Shown: piece by piece, positions 1 through 12,800 of the stretch
Layout: each line of letters starts with the position of its first letter
How positions within the stretch are numbered: the stretch's first letter is position 1
Assembly (NCBI GenBank): GCA_013398615.1
Contig: VZSR01001854.1
Location: 9,846,585-9,910,584, forward strand
DNA length: 64,000 nt
From: Brachypodius melanocephalos
Lineage: Eukaryota; Chordata; Aves; Passeriformes; Pycnonotidae
Reading direction: 5' to 3'
The notes under the pieces: generated by a model
Database searches by the model: none
Seen by the model: the letters and a program-made list of their open reading frames with translations, nothing else
What the model was told of the DNA's origin: nothing
Program-made: the position numbers and the translations under genes

Positions 1-860
1 TATTTTGTACCCAGGAGGCAGCAGACCTGCCTGTGGGTTGGGTCCAGTCAACATATGGGGGCCCTCAGTTCCCCTCAGAAAGGAGTCACCTACTACGATT
101 ACCCTTCTTTTCTTCTTGAAGTTAGAGGTGGTGATATATCTGACAGATGAATCACAGCTGGGAGGCTCACTGGGCAGATAATTTTCTTCTACCTCATCTG
201 GCTGGCTCTCTGGGTCTAGGGCCTCACACCTATTCTGAAGAGGCACCAGGCTGGGGGATGGGGAGGAGTTTTTGTTATTACCTCCCCAACTGGGGACCCA
301 TTTCACTCCCCTTCATCTACTGGGTGCCCTTCTATTGCCTGAGAGTGGGAGGCATATGAGTTCTCAGACTCTCGGTCAGAGGCCTCCCTTAAAGATAGAA
401 GGGCTGAACTCCACCAGTCTATTTCCCTTTCACTCTCCCTGATACTCCTTAATCTTTCAACTTCCTCCCTAAACTCAGCCACCAGTGAAAGGAGGTCATT
501 CACCTGTTCACACCTCAGGCAGGCCTCCTCCACTACACCCCCTGAAGCCATCGATAAGCTCAAATACTCTGGGCAGGAATGGGTCTGTACAGATGCATCC
601 TTTTTGGAGGGCTCCACTTGGTCACATACAGTTATACCAACCACAGTTTTTGACTGCGTAGAAACCATTACTAACAGACACCTCAAAAGCAACTAGCCAG
701 CAAAAACACCTCAAACAACACAGAGGACACCTTACTAACAAGAAAACTTGCAACCCTGCCTGCTTGCCCGGCCTGCATGAACTACAGTGCAAACTACCTT
801 GCGCATGCCCCAGAGATGTGCCATGCTCCTGTTTGCCTGTTCTTGTTCATTGTGTGTACT
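1..860 (-). mobile_element. CR1 non-LTR retrotransposon, 5' part (5' UTR and ORF1), cut by window edge
   Basis: Read on the minus strand, this is the 5' region of a CR1 LINE. About 690-860 looks like 5' UTR. From 692 down to 303 there is a Cys-containing, coiled-coil-like ORF1 segment. Further on, at about 121-57, a conserved block reads RRVIVVGDSFLRGTEGP, which matches the start of the GDSL esterase-like domain known from CR1 ORF1 proteins. The 3' remainder (rest of ORF1, ORF2, 3' UTR) would lie left of position 1. The outer boundary near 860 is estimated from the change to AT-rich sequence. CR1 copies are usually 5'-truncated, so one that keeps ORF1 is less common. Family identity is recognised from motifs, not searched. 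Confidence 0.8.
303..692 (-). pseudogene. CR1 ORF1 remnant, N-terminal coiled-coil part
   Basis: This 129-residue open frame holds a Cys pair (EEACLRCEQVNDLL) followed by a heptad-like helix containing EEVERLRSIRESEREIDWW. That layout is typical of the N-terminal half of CR1 ORF1, a nucleic-acid-binding chaperone-like protein that acts with ORF2 in target-primed reverse transcription. The frame stops at 303, but the GDSL-like block at about 121-57 lies in another frame. ORF1 is therefore frame-shifted and not functional as it stands. The Met at 692 is only the first in the open frame; an internal Met a few codons later is equally possible. Confidence 0.7.
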
Positions 861-1349
861 TATATGATATTTCATATAGATGTTGAAAATATCACTTTTT
901 GGATTTCTTTTTTCTTTCTGGATTACCTTGGGGTTTTTTTTCCTTCTTAAAAAAAAATGTGCTTAAAGGGATATTGAAGAAACCCATGAAGTGTTTCTTC
1001 ACAGGTTCAAGAAAAAAAATACAACACCTCCCACCCAAAACACATCAAAGAAAATCATAGCCTAACAAACTCCCTTGAATTTTATTTTGCATATTATCAG
1101 AAATTTCCATTATATGTATAAAAGGATTTTCTTCTTAGTATACTGCAGAGCTTTGAAGTAACAGCACCTTCAAGGGCACGTATTTTTCTAACACTGATAA
1201 TTAGACAACATTTGAATAAATACAAGTTTTCTATAGTAATGTGCATGAGCGTACATGAATAAAGATTTTATATATGTATAAAATACATATACATACACAT
1301 ATACATATACATGCACATAAAGAAGAAACGTAAGTCTCATTTTTAATAA
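861..1349. other. AT-rich spacer with a short TA/CA-rich microsatellite
   Basis: No gene is supported here. The stretch has short A and T runs and, at about 1265-1320, a degenerate TATACA/CATATA microsatellite. It separates the minus-strand CR1 5' part from the plus-strand CR1 ORF2 remnant. Confidence 0.6.
1265..1320. repeat. Degenerate (TACATA)n microsatellite
   Basis: Alternating TATA, ACATAC and CATATA units run for about 55 bases with interruptions. This is a simple repeat with no other signal. Confidence 0.75.
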
Positions 1350-1644
1350 AGGAAGAATGGATGATTCAGAGATGGATCTGTGCCTGGCAAAATGATGGAG
1401 CAGATACTCCATCACGTCAAGGCATATGGAAGACAAGAAGGTGATTGGTAATGGCCAACATGGCTTCACTGAAGGCAAATAATGCCTGAAAAAAAATTGG
1501 TGGCTTTCTAAAGTGGCGTTGCAGACTGGGTGGTTAAGAGAAGAGTGGAGTGACTAACATCATCTACCAGTGGTTGTGCTAAGCCTTTGACACTGTTCTG
1601 AACATCAGTCTCTAAGATGAAGAAACATAGATTTGATGAATAGG

Positions 1645-2206
1645 TGTACTAATCTGAAAGCAAATCAGTGAGAGATTCCAAGTCAGAACCTTTTACATTT
1701 TAATAGGAAAATTAAGGTAAAGGCAATAATACTGAAAAACTGGCTTAAACCGACAGAGTCAGGGTACAACCTGACATCCTGTTGGTCTGATTAAATGGTG
1801 GTTGTAGCCTTCTTGAAGTGATAGATGGATCTGCTGTCGAGGTGATCCTGAGGAAGGGTCTGGTCTTCCTCTGAAGGTCCAGTGGTGATTACATAGCTTT
1901 TGCCCTCTGGGAATCCAGTGGGTAGTGCTGCTTGTGGTGTTCCAAAACTCGAATTGTATCCAGACAGGAATGTTTGGTACCTACCCTTGGGCAGAGCGTT
2001 TCAAAATGGGATGATGTATTTTTATCAGCCATGCAGTGAGACTCAATGGCCCCACTAGCAGAGATAGCCCCCAGAGGGTTGTCAGGGATGAGTCAAGGAA
2101 GAGATAAAGAATAATGCCCCACCTGTTTTTAATAGCTTATGGAGATGGTCATAGAAGAGATACTTTTGGTTACATCTTTTACACTTACATGTTGTAACCT
2201 AAGACA
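1645..2206 (-). mobile_element. Solo LTR of an endogenous retrovirus, inserted into the CR1
   Basis: The two CR1 halves on either side are nearly continuous in the CR1 consensus order, so these 562 bases are an insertion. In plus coordinates it starts TGTACTAATC and ends CTAAGACA, which gives the TG...CA termini of an LTR. Read on the minus strand it carries a CTATTAAAA polyadenylation-like signal about 60 bases before its 3' end (near 1700). It resembles avian ERV LTRs as I remember them. I see no clear target-site duplication: the flanks read AATAGG and ATGTAC. No internal retroviral genes are attached, so it is a solo LTR. Confidence 0.65.
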
Positions 2207-2641
2207 ATGTACCTCTAGAGGGTAAGGAATTGGCTGGAAGCTTGTACTCAAAGAGTTGCTGTCAATGGCTTAATATCCAGAGAGAGACCAGTGATGAGCG
2301 GTGCACCTCAAGGTTCTGTACTGGGACTGGTATTGTTTCACATCTTTCTTGGGGACAAGGACAGTGGAATTGAGTGAACTCTTAGCAAGGTTTCTGGTGG
2401 CACCAGGATGGGTGGTGCAACTGACACGCTGGAGGAAAAGGATGAGATCCAGAGACACCTGGACAGGCTTTAATTTTGGCCTGTGCAAAACTCATGTGAA
2501 AACACAGGTGCAAGGTCCTGCAGATGGATTGGGGCAGTTCTCACCACTAATAGAGTCTGATCAGAGAATGGATTGAGAGAAGCCCTGAGGAGAAAGACTC
2601 GGGGGTGTTGGTGAATGAGAACCTCAACATGACCTGAAAAT

Positions 2642-3124
2642 GTGCACTTGCAGATCGAAAGGTTACACATTTCCTGGGCTAAAATGGGCATCAGATGGAG
2701 CATTGACAGCCTGAGGCTCAGGGAGGTAATTCTGCTCTGCTCTCGTGACAAACTACTCTTCAAATACTTTGTCAGCTCTGAGGTCCCCAGCATAAGAAAG
2801 GCATGGAGCTTCTCCATGCAGAGGAGGGCCACAAACCTGATTAGAAGACGGAGTTCCTCTCCTATGAAGTCTCTCTCCAGACTGAGAGAGTCGGGATTGT
2901 TTAACCTGGAGAAGAGAAGGCTCTGGGGAGATCTTATGGAAATCTTGCTGTATTTAAAGGAATCCTATAGGAAAGATGAGGAAAGATATTTTATCAAGGG
3001 GCATAGTGATATGATAAGGAGTAAGAGATTTAAACTGGAAAAGAGTATGTTTAGAGTTGACATTGGGAAAAAATTCTTTGCTGTTAGGGTGGTGGGACAC
3101 TGGAACATCCCAGAGAATATGTAG
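2642..3124 (+). pseudogene. CR1 ORF2 C-terminal remnant
   Basis: A 160-residue open frame lies within the old CR1. It contains the C-terminal ORF2 landmarks as decayed versions, for example NLEKRRLWGDL and RFKLEKSMFRVDIGKKFF. These correspond to the stretch after the reverse-transcriptase domain in CR1 ORF2. Upstream frames are broken, so this is a surviving open stretch and not a gene. Confidence 0.75.
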
Positions 3125-3364
3125 ATACCCCATCCCTGGAAGTGTTCAGAGCCAAGAGGAATAAATATTAAAATTTTATGTTCTAGAGTATTGCCCTTAT
3201 CTCATACCTGTTCTATCATCTTCATCACAATTGTGCTTGTGCTAAGATGAAATGGGAATTTGAAACAGTTGTCACAACTGTTCTGTCAACAACATTAATT
3301 GACATTGAAGATGCGCTTACATCCAGTCTTTGACGCATGCGGGACTCCAAATTTAAAATATACA

Positions 3365-3466
3365 GCAGACACACACAGACACAGACACACAGACAGATAT
3401 ATATATTTGTATATATATATTTGTGTATACATATTTGTGTATATATTATATATATATGTGTATGTA
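3365..3466. repeat. Compound (CA)n/(TA)n microsatellite
   Basis: CACACAGACA-type units pass into TATATA and TGTATA units for about 100 bases. The tract is interrupted. It lies about 200 bases beyond the recognisable end of the old CR1. Confidence 0.9.
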
Positions 3467-4924
3467 AAATGCATTCATTTGGGCATCACAAATGTGAAAT
3501 TAGCTTGCTAGCTAATCACAGATGTACAAAAGCACAATATGGCAAGGAAAGAAAGAAAAACAGAATGCAAAAGGAAAGATTTCTACTAAACAAATACTAT
3601 TCATATGTTCTGTATCACAATTAATGTACCTTTTATTTCATCTCATGATCATGAATACAGTTTTAGTTTGTATTATAAGTTTACTTGAAAAAACATGAAG
3701 AGTTTTTTAACTGAGATTTCTAAGAAAGCAAGATTAATAAATCACAGTATTTTCACTAACACCTTAGCTTGTGTCGTTTCACTCTGTGATTTATTCCATC
3801 TATCAGCAAAACAAGTCTGACTGCACCAACTGAGTCAGAGAAATCCCAATAAAAACTGTATTCATGGAGGTTTTCTGAGAACTGGCAACCGAGTTAAGAT
3901 GAGACTGCTGTGGTATGCATAGAGTGCATTTGTACAGCACTTTGTTTAAAAGCTTCTAAGTGGAATGGCAAACCTGACTGCACACAATCTTAGAAAAGAT
4001 GCTGCATCTGCTGCTATTCTTTAGCAAAGAGAGCAACAGGACAGAACCAAGATGACACCGGACTGATATATGGACAGAGCTGCTGATTCCAGAAAATGTG
4101 ATATCAATTCACTGAATGGAACTTGATTTTATTTAAAGCTTGTAAAAGACACAAGGAAAATACACTAGTGAGATACATTTTACTTGGTAATTGTGAAAAT
4201 ATTAGTCATATTCTTGAAGATGTATATAAAAGTAAAAATTAACAGAGGATTTTCTACTCCTTAAATGTTTCTCTAGCAGCTGCCAAATGGAGCTTTTGGA
4301 AGTCTAAGACATTTGGATTTTTTTAGTTCATTTGTGATAATCAAACAGCGCATTCATTAAAGTTTCTGACATTAAGTTGCATAACAACTGAATCCAGCCA
4401 AAGAAATTCTGACAAACACATAATTATATTAAATAATTGAACCAGCAGGTATCCAATATTCTTACTGGCTGTATGTAAAAGAAACATACAGTGCATTTTG
4501 AAAAAATAATTCACTAACCACCAACTTTCTGACAAGACTGGGGGCTGTAAAAGTAAAGTAATAATAAAATAAGCTAGGAAGGAGACATTTGCATTTATAG
4601 CAATGAAGTTTTAATTTTATCATCATCTTAAATCAAGACTTATGAAAATGTAATGAAGTCCAATTTACTGTTAATAGTTGTTTCATTTCTCTGAGAATAA
4701 ACATTTTCTTGTATTTCAATAATCTACACAGATAGTAAATAATTTAAGCAGTATGGTACAAAATATAGTGTTATGTATATTTTAAATTAAGCTGTTTAAG
4801 GAAAAAAAAATGTAATGGCTTGAGGAGCAAAGTAGTTTGTGAAGAAGTAAACAGCTCTAGTAGTCTTGGAGGAAAAATAAACAAGTTTTCTAATGTTTTT
4901 AAATAATACACTTTCATATAAACA

Positions 4925-5290
4925 TTTTCTTCTACATGCTGCCTTTGCTCTGAGAAGGCTTTGTGGCTTCGACGAGCACTGTCCCTCTGTCTGAGCCCTG
5001 AGGGCACTGCAGGACCTACGTGTCTCTGTTTCTTTTGCCCCTGCTCCATGGCCCAAGAGCCTATTTCAGACCCTGGAGCCATTAACAGTGCTGCAGCAGG
5101 CATCTTCAGGTTCCACCATTCTGATCCATCCTTGGCCCATAACCCAGGGTCTTGGACAGTCCCTGGGGCTGGGGCTGTCCTGGCTGCCTGTCATCCACAT
5201 GGGGTGGTGGTATGGGCCCTGGATGGTCACAGGGAGTTTCCAGTGCTCCTGTCCTAAAGCCCTGGGAAGAAACTGGACCTTATGGTACCC
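4925..5290. other. G+C-richer island of unknown origin
   Basis: These bases are visibly richer in C and G than the surroundings and include a CGACGAGC stretch. Frames are open for 73-110 codons on both strands, but none resembles a known domain. It could be an old LTR or other repeat fragment, or a decayed retrocopy. No ends, poly(A) or direct repeats were found to decide between these. Confidence 0.35.
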
Positions 5291-8200
5291 TGATTACATG
5301 CTTAGCTGACTAAAAATTAGAATCAGAAATGACAGATACCACTGTGGACTTCCCTTTCTGCAATGGTACGAAGAATCATTGATAAGAAATATTATTTACT
5401 TTAGTTGCAAAGTCAAGATATTTTTGAAGTATTTATTTTACTAGATCTAATTCAGAAAAGTTCTTCTCTTCTTCCTATAAAGATAAGCATTTTTGGTAGC
5501 ATTTGTTTTTGCGTACTCTTCCCACTATGCTATTTTTCAGTTGATAGGAGGATGGATCGAGACTGATACCATTTGTTTTCAGAGTGGAAACGATATTTAA
5601 TAACTCAGAAATCAGGATAAAGCATAACCTTGAAAGGTGACCTAACCACTGAGAAGATTCCAAGATATCTGGAAATTCTGATTAATGCATCATCCTACTG
5701 AAAATATATCTTTAAAGACATGTTTTTATAAATTGAACTTGTAACTCCTTCTGCACAGTGCTGCATAGAGTGTGGTCTAATAAAAAAATTTGGTTTTTGT
5801 TTCAAGACAAAAGTGCATAATGGAAACATAAGCACTATGCATAGAACACAGAAATGATAATAAAATTTGAGATTTTTCTTCTTTTCTGGCTTAAGCAAGA
5901 GGTTGGTTTAGCAAATGGCACTTAAAAAGGAGTTTAGCAACATCTGTGGCATCATTCATAGTCTTATGTCAAAACCTTTTATTATTTTTTTTAATCAGAT
6001 AGTTTCTTAGATGTACAAATGTTGGTCTCAGGTGCTTCAGCTGATCATGAATCACTGCACCTGGGGTCAGGCTAGACAAAACTCTATCCAAAATTACAGC
6101 TTTAAGGAGGGTGAGTGGTTTGAGGCTTGTCACAAAGCAACTGTGGAACCAAGGTGATTTTTTGTCAACCAAAAGAGACATTGGTATTCTTACACCCTTT
6201 AACTCCCCTGGAATGGCAGGGGCATGTGGATATCCCAGTATTTAAAGCTTTTTAGGCATTCAAGTAATTTTCCAGACATATGCAGGACCATGTTTTGATC
6301 CTTACAGAATTTTTTTCAAATTCTGGTGTTTCTTTATATGTGCTTCCCAAAAATAAACATCTATTCATAATCTGGAGTAGAAAATGGATTTATATATATT
6401 TGAATGCATGACAAAGTAAATTTCCATCTGCATCTCAGTGAAATTATTGCCTGAAAATTTAGAGCTACTTTAGAGGGTGTCATTAACAATTTACCATGTA
6501 GGAAAATGTATGAGTCAGGATCTTGCTAGTTTGTGTGTCCATGATTATGGGTGGCATATCCATAGTATCCATAAGGACTACAGACAGTATAATTAAGTCT
6601 TCAAGAAGGCAGATTCTATACATTTGGAACCAGTTTGCAGAAGTAAATCTCCTTCCGGTTTACCCCACTTTGCCCCTAAACTTATAAAACTTGTGTTTGC
6701 CTAACTGAATTACTTCAGAAACTAAGAAAATGGAAGAGACATTCTTCTGGAAGGTGAGAGAAACTGGGCTAAATATTTTCCAACAGAGGAGAGAATGGAA
6801 TAATTTCATCTTAGAAGGTTTCTACAAACCTAAGTTGAAAAGGCAAAAGAAGGTCATTACTATATTTTCCTCATGTGACCACAGTTTCTAGCTGTGGACC
6901 AGATGACCATAAAAACAGCAAATATTCTGCCATAAATCTGATGAACTGGAATTAAACTCTCTGAATACTTAGAGTTGAAAGAACAATTTTCCAACAGCTA
7001 TTATAAAAAACTCAGTATTAAGACAAAGCTTTCATTTCACAAATATGGCAGCATGTACTTTTACTTATTTTATGCAACATAAATTTGGGATCTTTTCAGT
7101 CCCTCTAAAGTTCTGCTTGACACTTTAGCTTTATAAATAGAACCTGCTTTAAAATTAAGCAGCTTCACTGAGACTACACACTGTTTACAGCTGTGAAAGC
7201 TAATACTTACTTAGCAAGATACAGCCTCTCATTTTCTAAAGCCAATACACCTTCTGTGCTTCCACCAGGACATTATACAGGTTTTGTTAAATACTTGATT
7301 GTTAGTATTCATCTAGTTTAGAAAGTACTACTTAGAATTCTCTCTGCTACTTTACAGAACCCCCTCTGATTTTGATCAGAGTAGTGAATAAAATGTAAAA
7401 TTCACACCATTAAAAAAAAAGAAACTGAAAAATTATCACAAAGAGAAAGTTATTTGTTCCTGATAGAAAAAAAAAGCAAAGTACAGTACAAATATTTTTT
7501 AATTTGCCTGTCTATCTTTCAGGAAGAGACAACAAGCCCTTAATCAATTAAATAGATGTGTTTTTATCTGTCTGAAAGACTTTAGTATGTATGTCTGTGA
7601 ACACAGAAGATTTTATCTTGGCCACTCTGTCCCAAATTCCTTTGCTACCATCCAGCTAGCAGGATTGCACTACAATATTAACTGAATCTGGATAGGGAAA
7701 GAAAACAAGAGTAAGTTTCTATTAAAGTGAAATCCTTCAGTGGTAACAATACCCTTGTAAACACACCAGTTTTAGCAATTAAACTGTTTTTTTTAGTGGA
7801 ATGTGAAGTGGCCCCGTTTGAAGCACTGTTAATGGAGCCAATAATACTTGTCTTTCTCTAGCAAATGTCACAAGTTTTTCCTTGAATGTCCTTTCAGACT
7901 TGAACTATTCTGTTTTGCTTCAGATCTGGTGAGTTTTTTTCATACCTAATGACAGCCAAGTTGAAGACTGATTAGATTTAAAATGGGCATAAAGCTATTA
8001 GATCCATATGCTAGATGATATCCAGCTGAAAGAGGTAATTGTTTACATGACTTTGAATGCCAATAGCACAATAAAGAAAATCCCTAAGGCTAACTTCTTC
8101 ACAGACTGCATTTGTTATCTATTGGAATTAGCTTACTACTCAAATCTCAATGCTCATATAGCAAACTCTGAACACCACAATTTTTATTTTTTCAAAGGAC

Positions 8201-9330
8201 TTAAACTAGTTACAGACTTCTAGTTCAGTTCTGGCTGTACAAAGTGTCCTGATGAAAGTCCTCTCAGTAAAATCCCTAAGAAGCCAGCCTGCTCTAAATC
8301 TTGAAAACTTAAGCGTCGCTCTAAAAATTAAAATTCTAATTAGAAACTGAAAAGCCGTAAATATTTAGGTTCAGAAAAACTGAAGTAATAAGATCACAGA
8401 CATATTTAATATTATTTTTGTGATTAAAGATGATGTTTGCAGTTAATATGACCCCTATTCTCCGAATAAAAAAACTGCCTTAGGTCTGAATTTAAGTGAC
8501 AAGTTTGTTTCTTGACCTAGAAATCTTTTTGTATTTAGAACAAAGAAGCAAACAAGGCACTCTTAGGTATAGGAAGGTGGACCACAAGTTTTATGATAAT
8601 TTCTTTTTTCATGAAATGACTAACATTACCAGTCCTAAGGGAAAATAAAACAGTTCCACTCCAAAAGAAAACTTAAAGGAGCTATTATAAAAACCTATAA
8701 AAACACATGCTGCTTAGAATATTGAGGAAATAAAAAGCAAAGGATTTTCAGAAAGAGAGACAAGCTTTGGATGATACAAATTTTATTTACTACACTGAAG
8801 TTATCCATTTCTAACCTCCACGCAGTTATGCAGTCTTAAATTAGAGATAAATCTTGCACAAAATAAAAATCAAGCATGTTTATTTTCCCAATATTTTAGA
8901 CAGAAAACCAAAAATAAATGGCTCCATATTCCAAATGCAGTATTAGTGTTCTAGTAAGAATGCCACAGCTTGGATTGTTTATTTCATGAACATGAGTAGA
9001 GATAGTGTTTGTTATTTATTTTTAAATCTGGATTCAATTAAAAATACAATAGGCCACCACATGGAAATAAGCATTGATTTTTAACAATTGCTTCATGGAA
9101 ACATTGCAGGAGAACTCTTAAATGGGAAAAAATAATTTCATAGTGTTGGAATTAAAGCCATAATTCCCTGTGTGAAGAGTACAAGAAATTCCTCTGAGTT
9201 TCTGCTGATACCTGGAGCATGCTTATTAGCAAATACTAACAGAGCCTTTGATGCAGGTTCTATTTCTCTCTCATTTCTTCTTATTTTGTTCCTGTGAGCA
9301 GCATTGTGTATACTGTCTCTCTTGATACAA

Positions 9331-9381
9331 TTGGTGGTGGCAGGGGATGGTTTTTTGGGGTTTTTTGGGGGTTTTTTTTGT
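9331..9381 (+). repeat. G/T-rich low-complexity tract
   Basis: Runs of six to eight T alternate with runs of four or five G after a GGTGGTGGCAGGGG lead. Four G-runs occur close together, so quadruplex formation on the plus strand is conceivable. Confidence 0.75.
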
Positions 9382-9767
9382 GATAGAAATTTCTGTTCAA
9401 CTGTGCAGAACTCCTGAAGAATGAACTCTATGAACAGAAGACCACTGTTTGGCCAGGATAATTTGTGTTGGTCAGATAAGAATATGCTATAAGGGTCATT
9501 TGGTTAAACTTAGACATTAGACGTAATAAGAAGATTTTTTCAGATTAAGGGCCAAAGTTAAACATCTTAGAGTTAAACAAAGTTAAATATCCAAAGAAAA
9601 ATAAATAATAAAAATAATGGACTTTTCCATTTTACAGGTAGTGGAAACTGGAACAGCAAAAGTAAGACATTACCTCAATATGCAGTTTTATTTTGTTTCC
9701 TGCTTTTCAAAAATATAAGAGTGTAGAAAACTACTTTCAAATTTTTATCAATATTGTAGGGCTTTAG

Positions 9768-9800
9768 GTTTTTTGGGGTTTTTTGTTTTTTTTTTTTTTT
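9768..9800 (+). repeat. G/T-rich and poly(T) tract
   Basis: T6 GGGG T6 G is followed by about 15 T. It resembles the tract at 9331-9381. Confidence 0.75.
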
Positions 9801-12800
9801 CCAAAGACATAGTTTTGGATAAAAATGGAGGTATAAAACCTTTAAAAAATTTTAAAAAGAGAAAAGTTGTCCCTGAAGTCCATCAAACCAGAAATGTTTT
9901 ATGTATCTGCGATTTCGTGGGGTGGTTCAACTGCCTGTGTAGACTTGACCTATGTTTGTTGTCTGATGAAGATTGACAATAGCATTTTCTAGCAAGACAT
10001 GCAGCTCAGAAGTTCAGCAGAAGATAAAGATTTCTCTGTAAGCATTGAAGAAGCACCAAACATTTGTAGATTTAGTAATAGTACATATCTATAAACCTTG
10101 CATGTATTAAGGAATTGTCCTTACAGAAAAAAACATGCTTTTCTGAGAAATAATCAATACTTTTTAGGATCAAGTCAAAATAAATGGAAAACATAAATAT
10201 GCTGGAGAAAGTTAGAAATGAAACAATAAAAATAACTTGGAGTTTTGGGGTCTTTTTTCCCTGTTTTAAGATGTACTTAATTATACTCACATCATATGTA
10301 TATATGTATTAAACTCCTTGAATGACCTCCCTGAAAATCCCTGAAGGAAAATTTCTGCAATAGGCTTCAAAATTCAGTTTGAGAGGAAGGGGAAAAATAT
10401 GAGAACCTGTCTATATTAAAAATTTATAGTTAATAAGAATTTTTATTATTTGATGAGGATAAAACTGTCTTCAAATATTTCAAGAGATCTTATATACTTA
10501 TAAGGCATCAATTTTGTTATTACATAAAAATATATCAAGATTCTGACCTCTTTGACCCAGGATCAGAGCAAGACTCACGAGTAAACAAGATTTGATTACA
10601 TCTAAGAGTTTCTCTCTGTTTCACAGGTGTGAAGCTAGAACATAACACCAAATTCCGTCAAAATGAGACCCAAAAAAACCTGATAGAGATATTTCAAAGA
10701 TAAAATCTGCCCTTGCTTCCACTTCTAATAGTTATTAGTTGGATAACTAATACCTTTGGAGTTTAAGTTGTTTTCAAAAGTGGAAAATATTCTGTGGGTT
10801 TTTTTTTTTTTTCCTTTTGGCAAACCAGTGAGCTGTGAAATAATAGACTTTAAACAATACCATGAATAGAATGTGCCAAGACAATACATACAATCTAATT
10901 GACATAAATGTCTTACCTAGTGCCTCTGAATCGTAGTTTCAGTATGATCATGACAGCTGTCTTTTACAATTACCAAATACATTTTCTATGAATCTTTAGT
11001 TTATTTCATTAAAGACACATGAATTCTTCCCTCCCCTCCATTAAATCAAAGAAAGAACATATTTCAATTAACTATTGTAGATAACAGTAAAAAAGAAGGG
11101 TATAAAGTAATATACCATCTGTGCTGTTAAACTTATACACAATGCAGTGTGCCAAAAATGGATTTTTTGTTTCAAGTAAAACTTTTAATTGCTTTGCTTT
11201 TATGGGATTGCTTACCTTAAACTTTTCTGTCTATACAAAACATGTGCAATTGCCATTGATGTGATTGGAAAAACATGCATTTTGGGAGTTTATATAACAA
11301 CATATATTTTGTCTTCCTTCTTTATTGAATACGTAAGTCATACCCTTAGTTCCTCTGACAACTTTTCTGTAGTTATGCACTTACATGTAGAAAAGATGCC
11401 ATATTCCTTATTATAAAAACAGTCTTATCTAATGTATTCTAACTTTTATCTTCAGCACATATTTATCTTCATACTATATTCCTAACAGACATATAATAAG
11501 CTTCTTTTTTTGTAATAAGGCAAATATTGCCACAGCATTTTTCAGTAGAAAGTAATGTGGTTTCTTTAGTGCACTGTCAGCTGTCTTCTCTGCACACACT
11601 GTCCAGTAACAAGAAGATACTTTGTTTTTGGAAGAAAACCAAAAGCAGTGATGCCTTCATATAATATCTGCCTCCTATTATCTTCAAAAGAGAGAAACAA
11701 TGCAAGGAGTGATGATGATACTAAAAAAAATATGAAAAAAGAATACTATGAAGTTTAGCCCCTCTGATAATTACACAGCCATGAATTTTAAAGGGTTTAT
11801 ATCCTAATATCACTTAAAATTTAGTTCCTTTCACCTCCATCTAGTCACCGAAAGGTGGCATTTACTTTAAGCTTATTGTCAAGACACTCCCATTAATTAA
11901 CATTAAAAAGATTAGCATCTCTACAGGATCACTGCTGCACTTGAATATGGATTGCTTATCAGAAGTGTTTGATAGAAAGCCTGAGCTAGAAATTTTGTCA
12001 GCAACCAGTCACTCTCCAGATTGCTAAAGAAAACTTTTCCCACAGAACTTCAGAGTGGGATATATTTTGCCCACCTAACAATTCCTAGATGTTAGAAACT
12101 GGTTTTAACCTTTCATTTAAAGTGTCCTGGTCAGTGTCAGGCATGAGATGCCATGGAAGAGGTAGCACCTCTTGGTGTTTCAAAATGGGATGATTTACTG
12201 TGGAAAATATTCTTTTCAGTCAGCTACAGAAAAATTTTTTAAAAATTTCTTACATTAGGCACCTATTTTCTCATATTTTTATGTTTTGTGATATTTAGGG
12301 GGTTTTTGCCAGCTACTTCTATATAAGCTCTAATTTAACCTAAAATTTACTTATTTTTTTTCTGAAAATGTATTTTATTTACCTGATCCCTGACAGGTGT
12401 TATAAAGATAAGTATCCAATTATAATTTAAATTTTGTAGTGAGCACTGGCAGAGAAAAAGAATATATTAATTTCTTTTGTGATGAGAAACCATCTTTGCA
12501 TATTTCTGGAGCATATGTGTTTGCTCTTATTTTCTGTGTGCATTTATCTTTCTGTGTCACCCCAATTTTGGTGCCATTTAAAGCTCTCCTGAAAATATAA
12601 TATAGTCTTTCTTTATAGTAAGTGGTTCTGCTGAGTTTGCTTCATATGGTAAAGTTCTTGAATGCAGGCTAAACCTTTTATAAAAACAATACTTTAAAAA
12701 TAAATTATAAATAATCCAATATGTCTCAAAATTATGTAACTGCAGTGACCAAAATTTATTTCAAATTATTTTGACAATATTTATCTGCATATTTTAATGA

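Larger units (their letters stand above)
1350..3165 (+). mobile_element. Old CR1 ORF2 (reverse transcriptase) fragment, interrupted by an LTR
   Basis: Two blocks, about 1350-1644 and 2207-3165, follow in order the CR1 ORF2 reverse-transcriptase region and its C-terminal part. Recognisable stretches include a 'gccaacatggcttcact' block at about 1454, a 'taaggaattggctgga' block at 2222, and 'cctggagaagagaaggctc' at about 2905. The copy is strongly diverged. The segment where the catalytic F-x-DD motif should lie (about 2385-2405) reads through altered codons and has lost the acidic pair. Many frameshifts and stops are present. The end near 3165 lacks the typical 3' tail repeats, so the 3' end is lost or decayed. 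The insert at 1645-2206 splits it. Confidence 0.85.
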
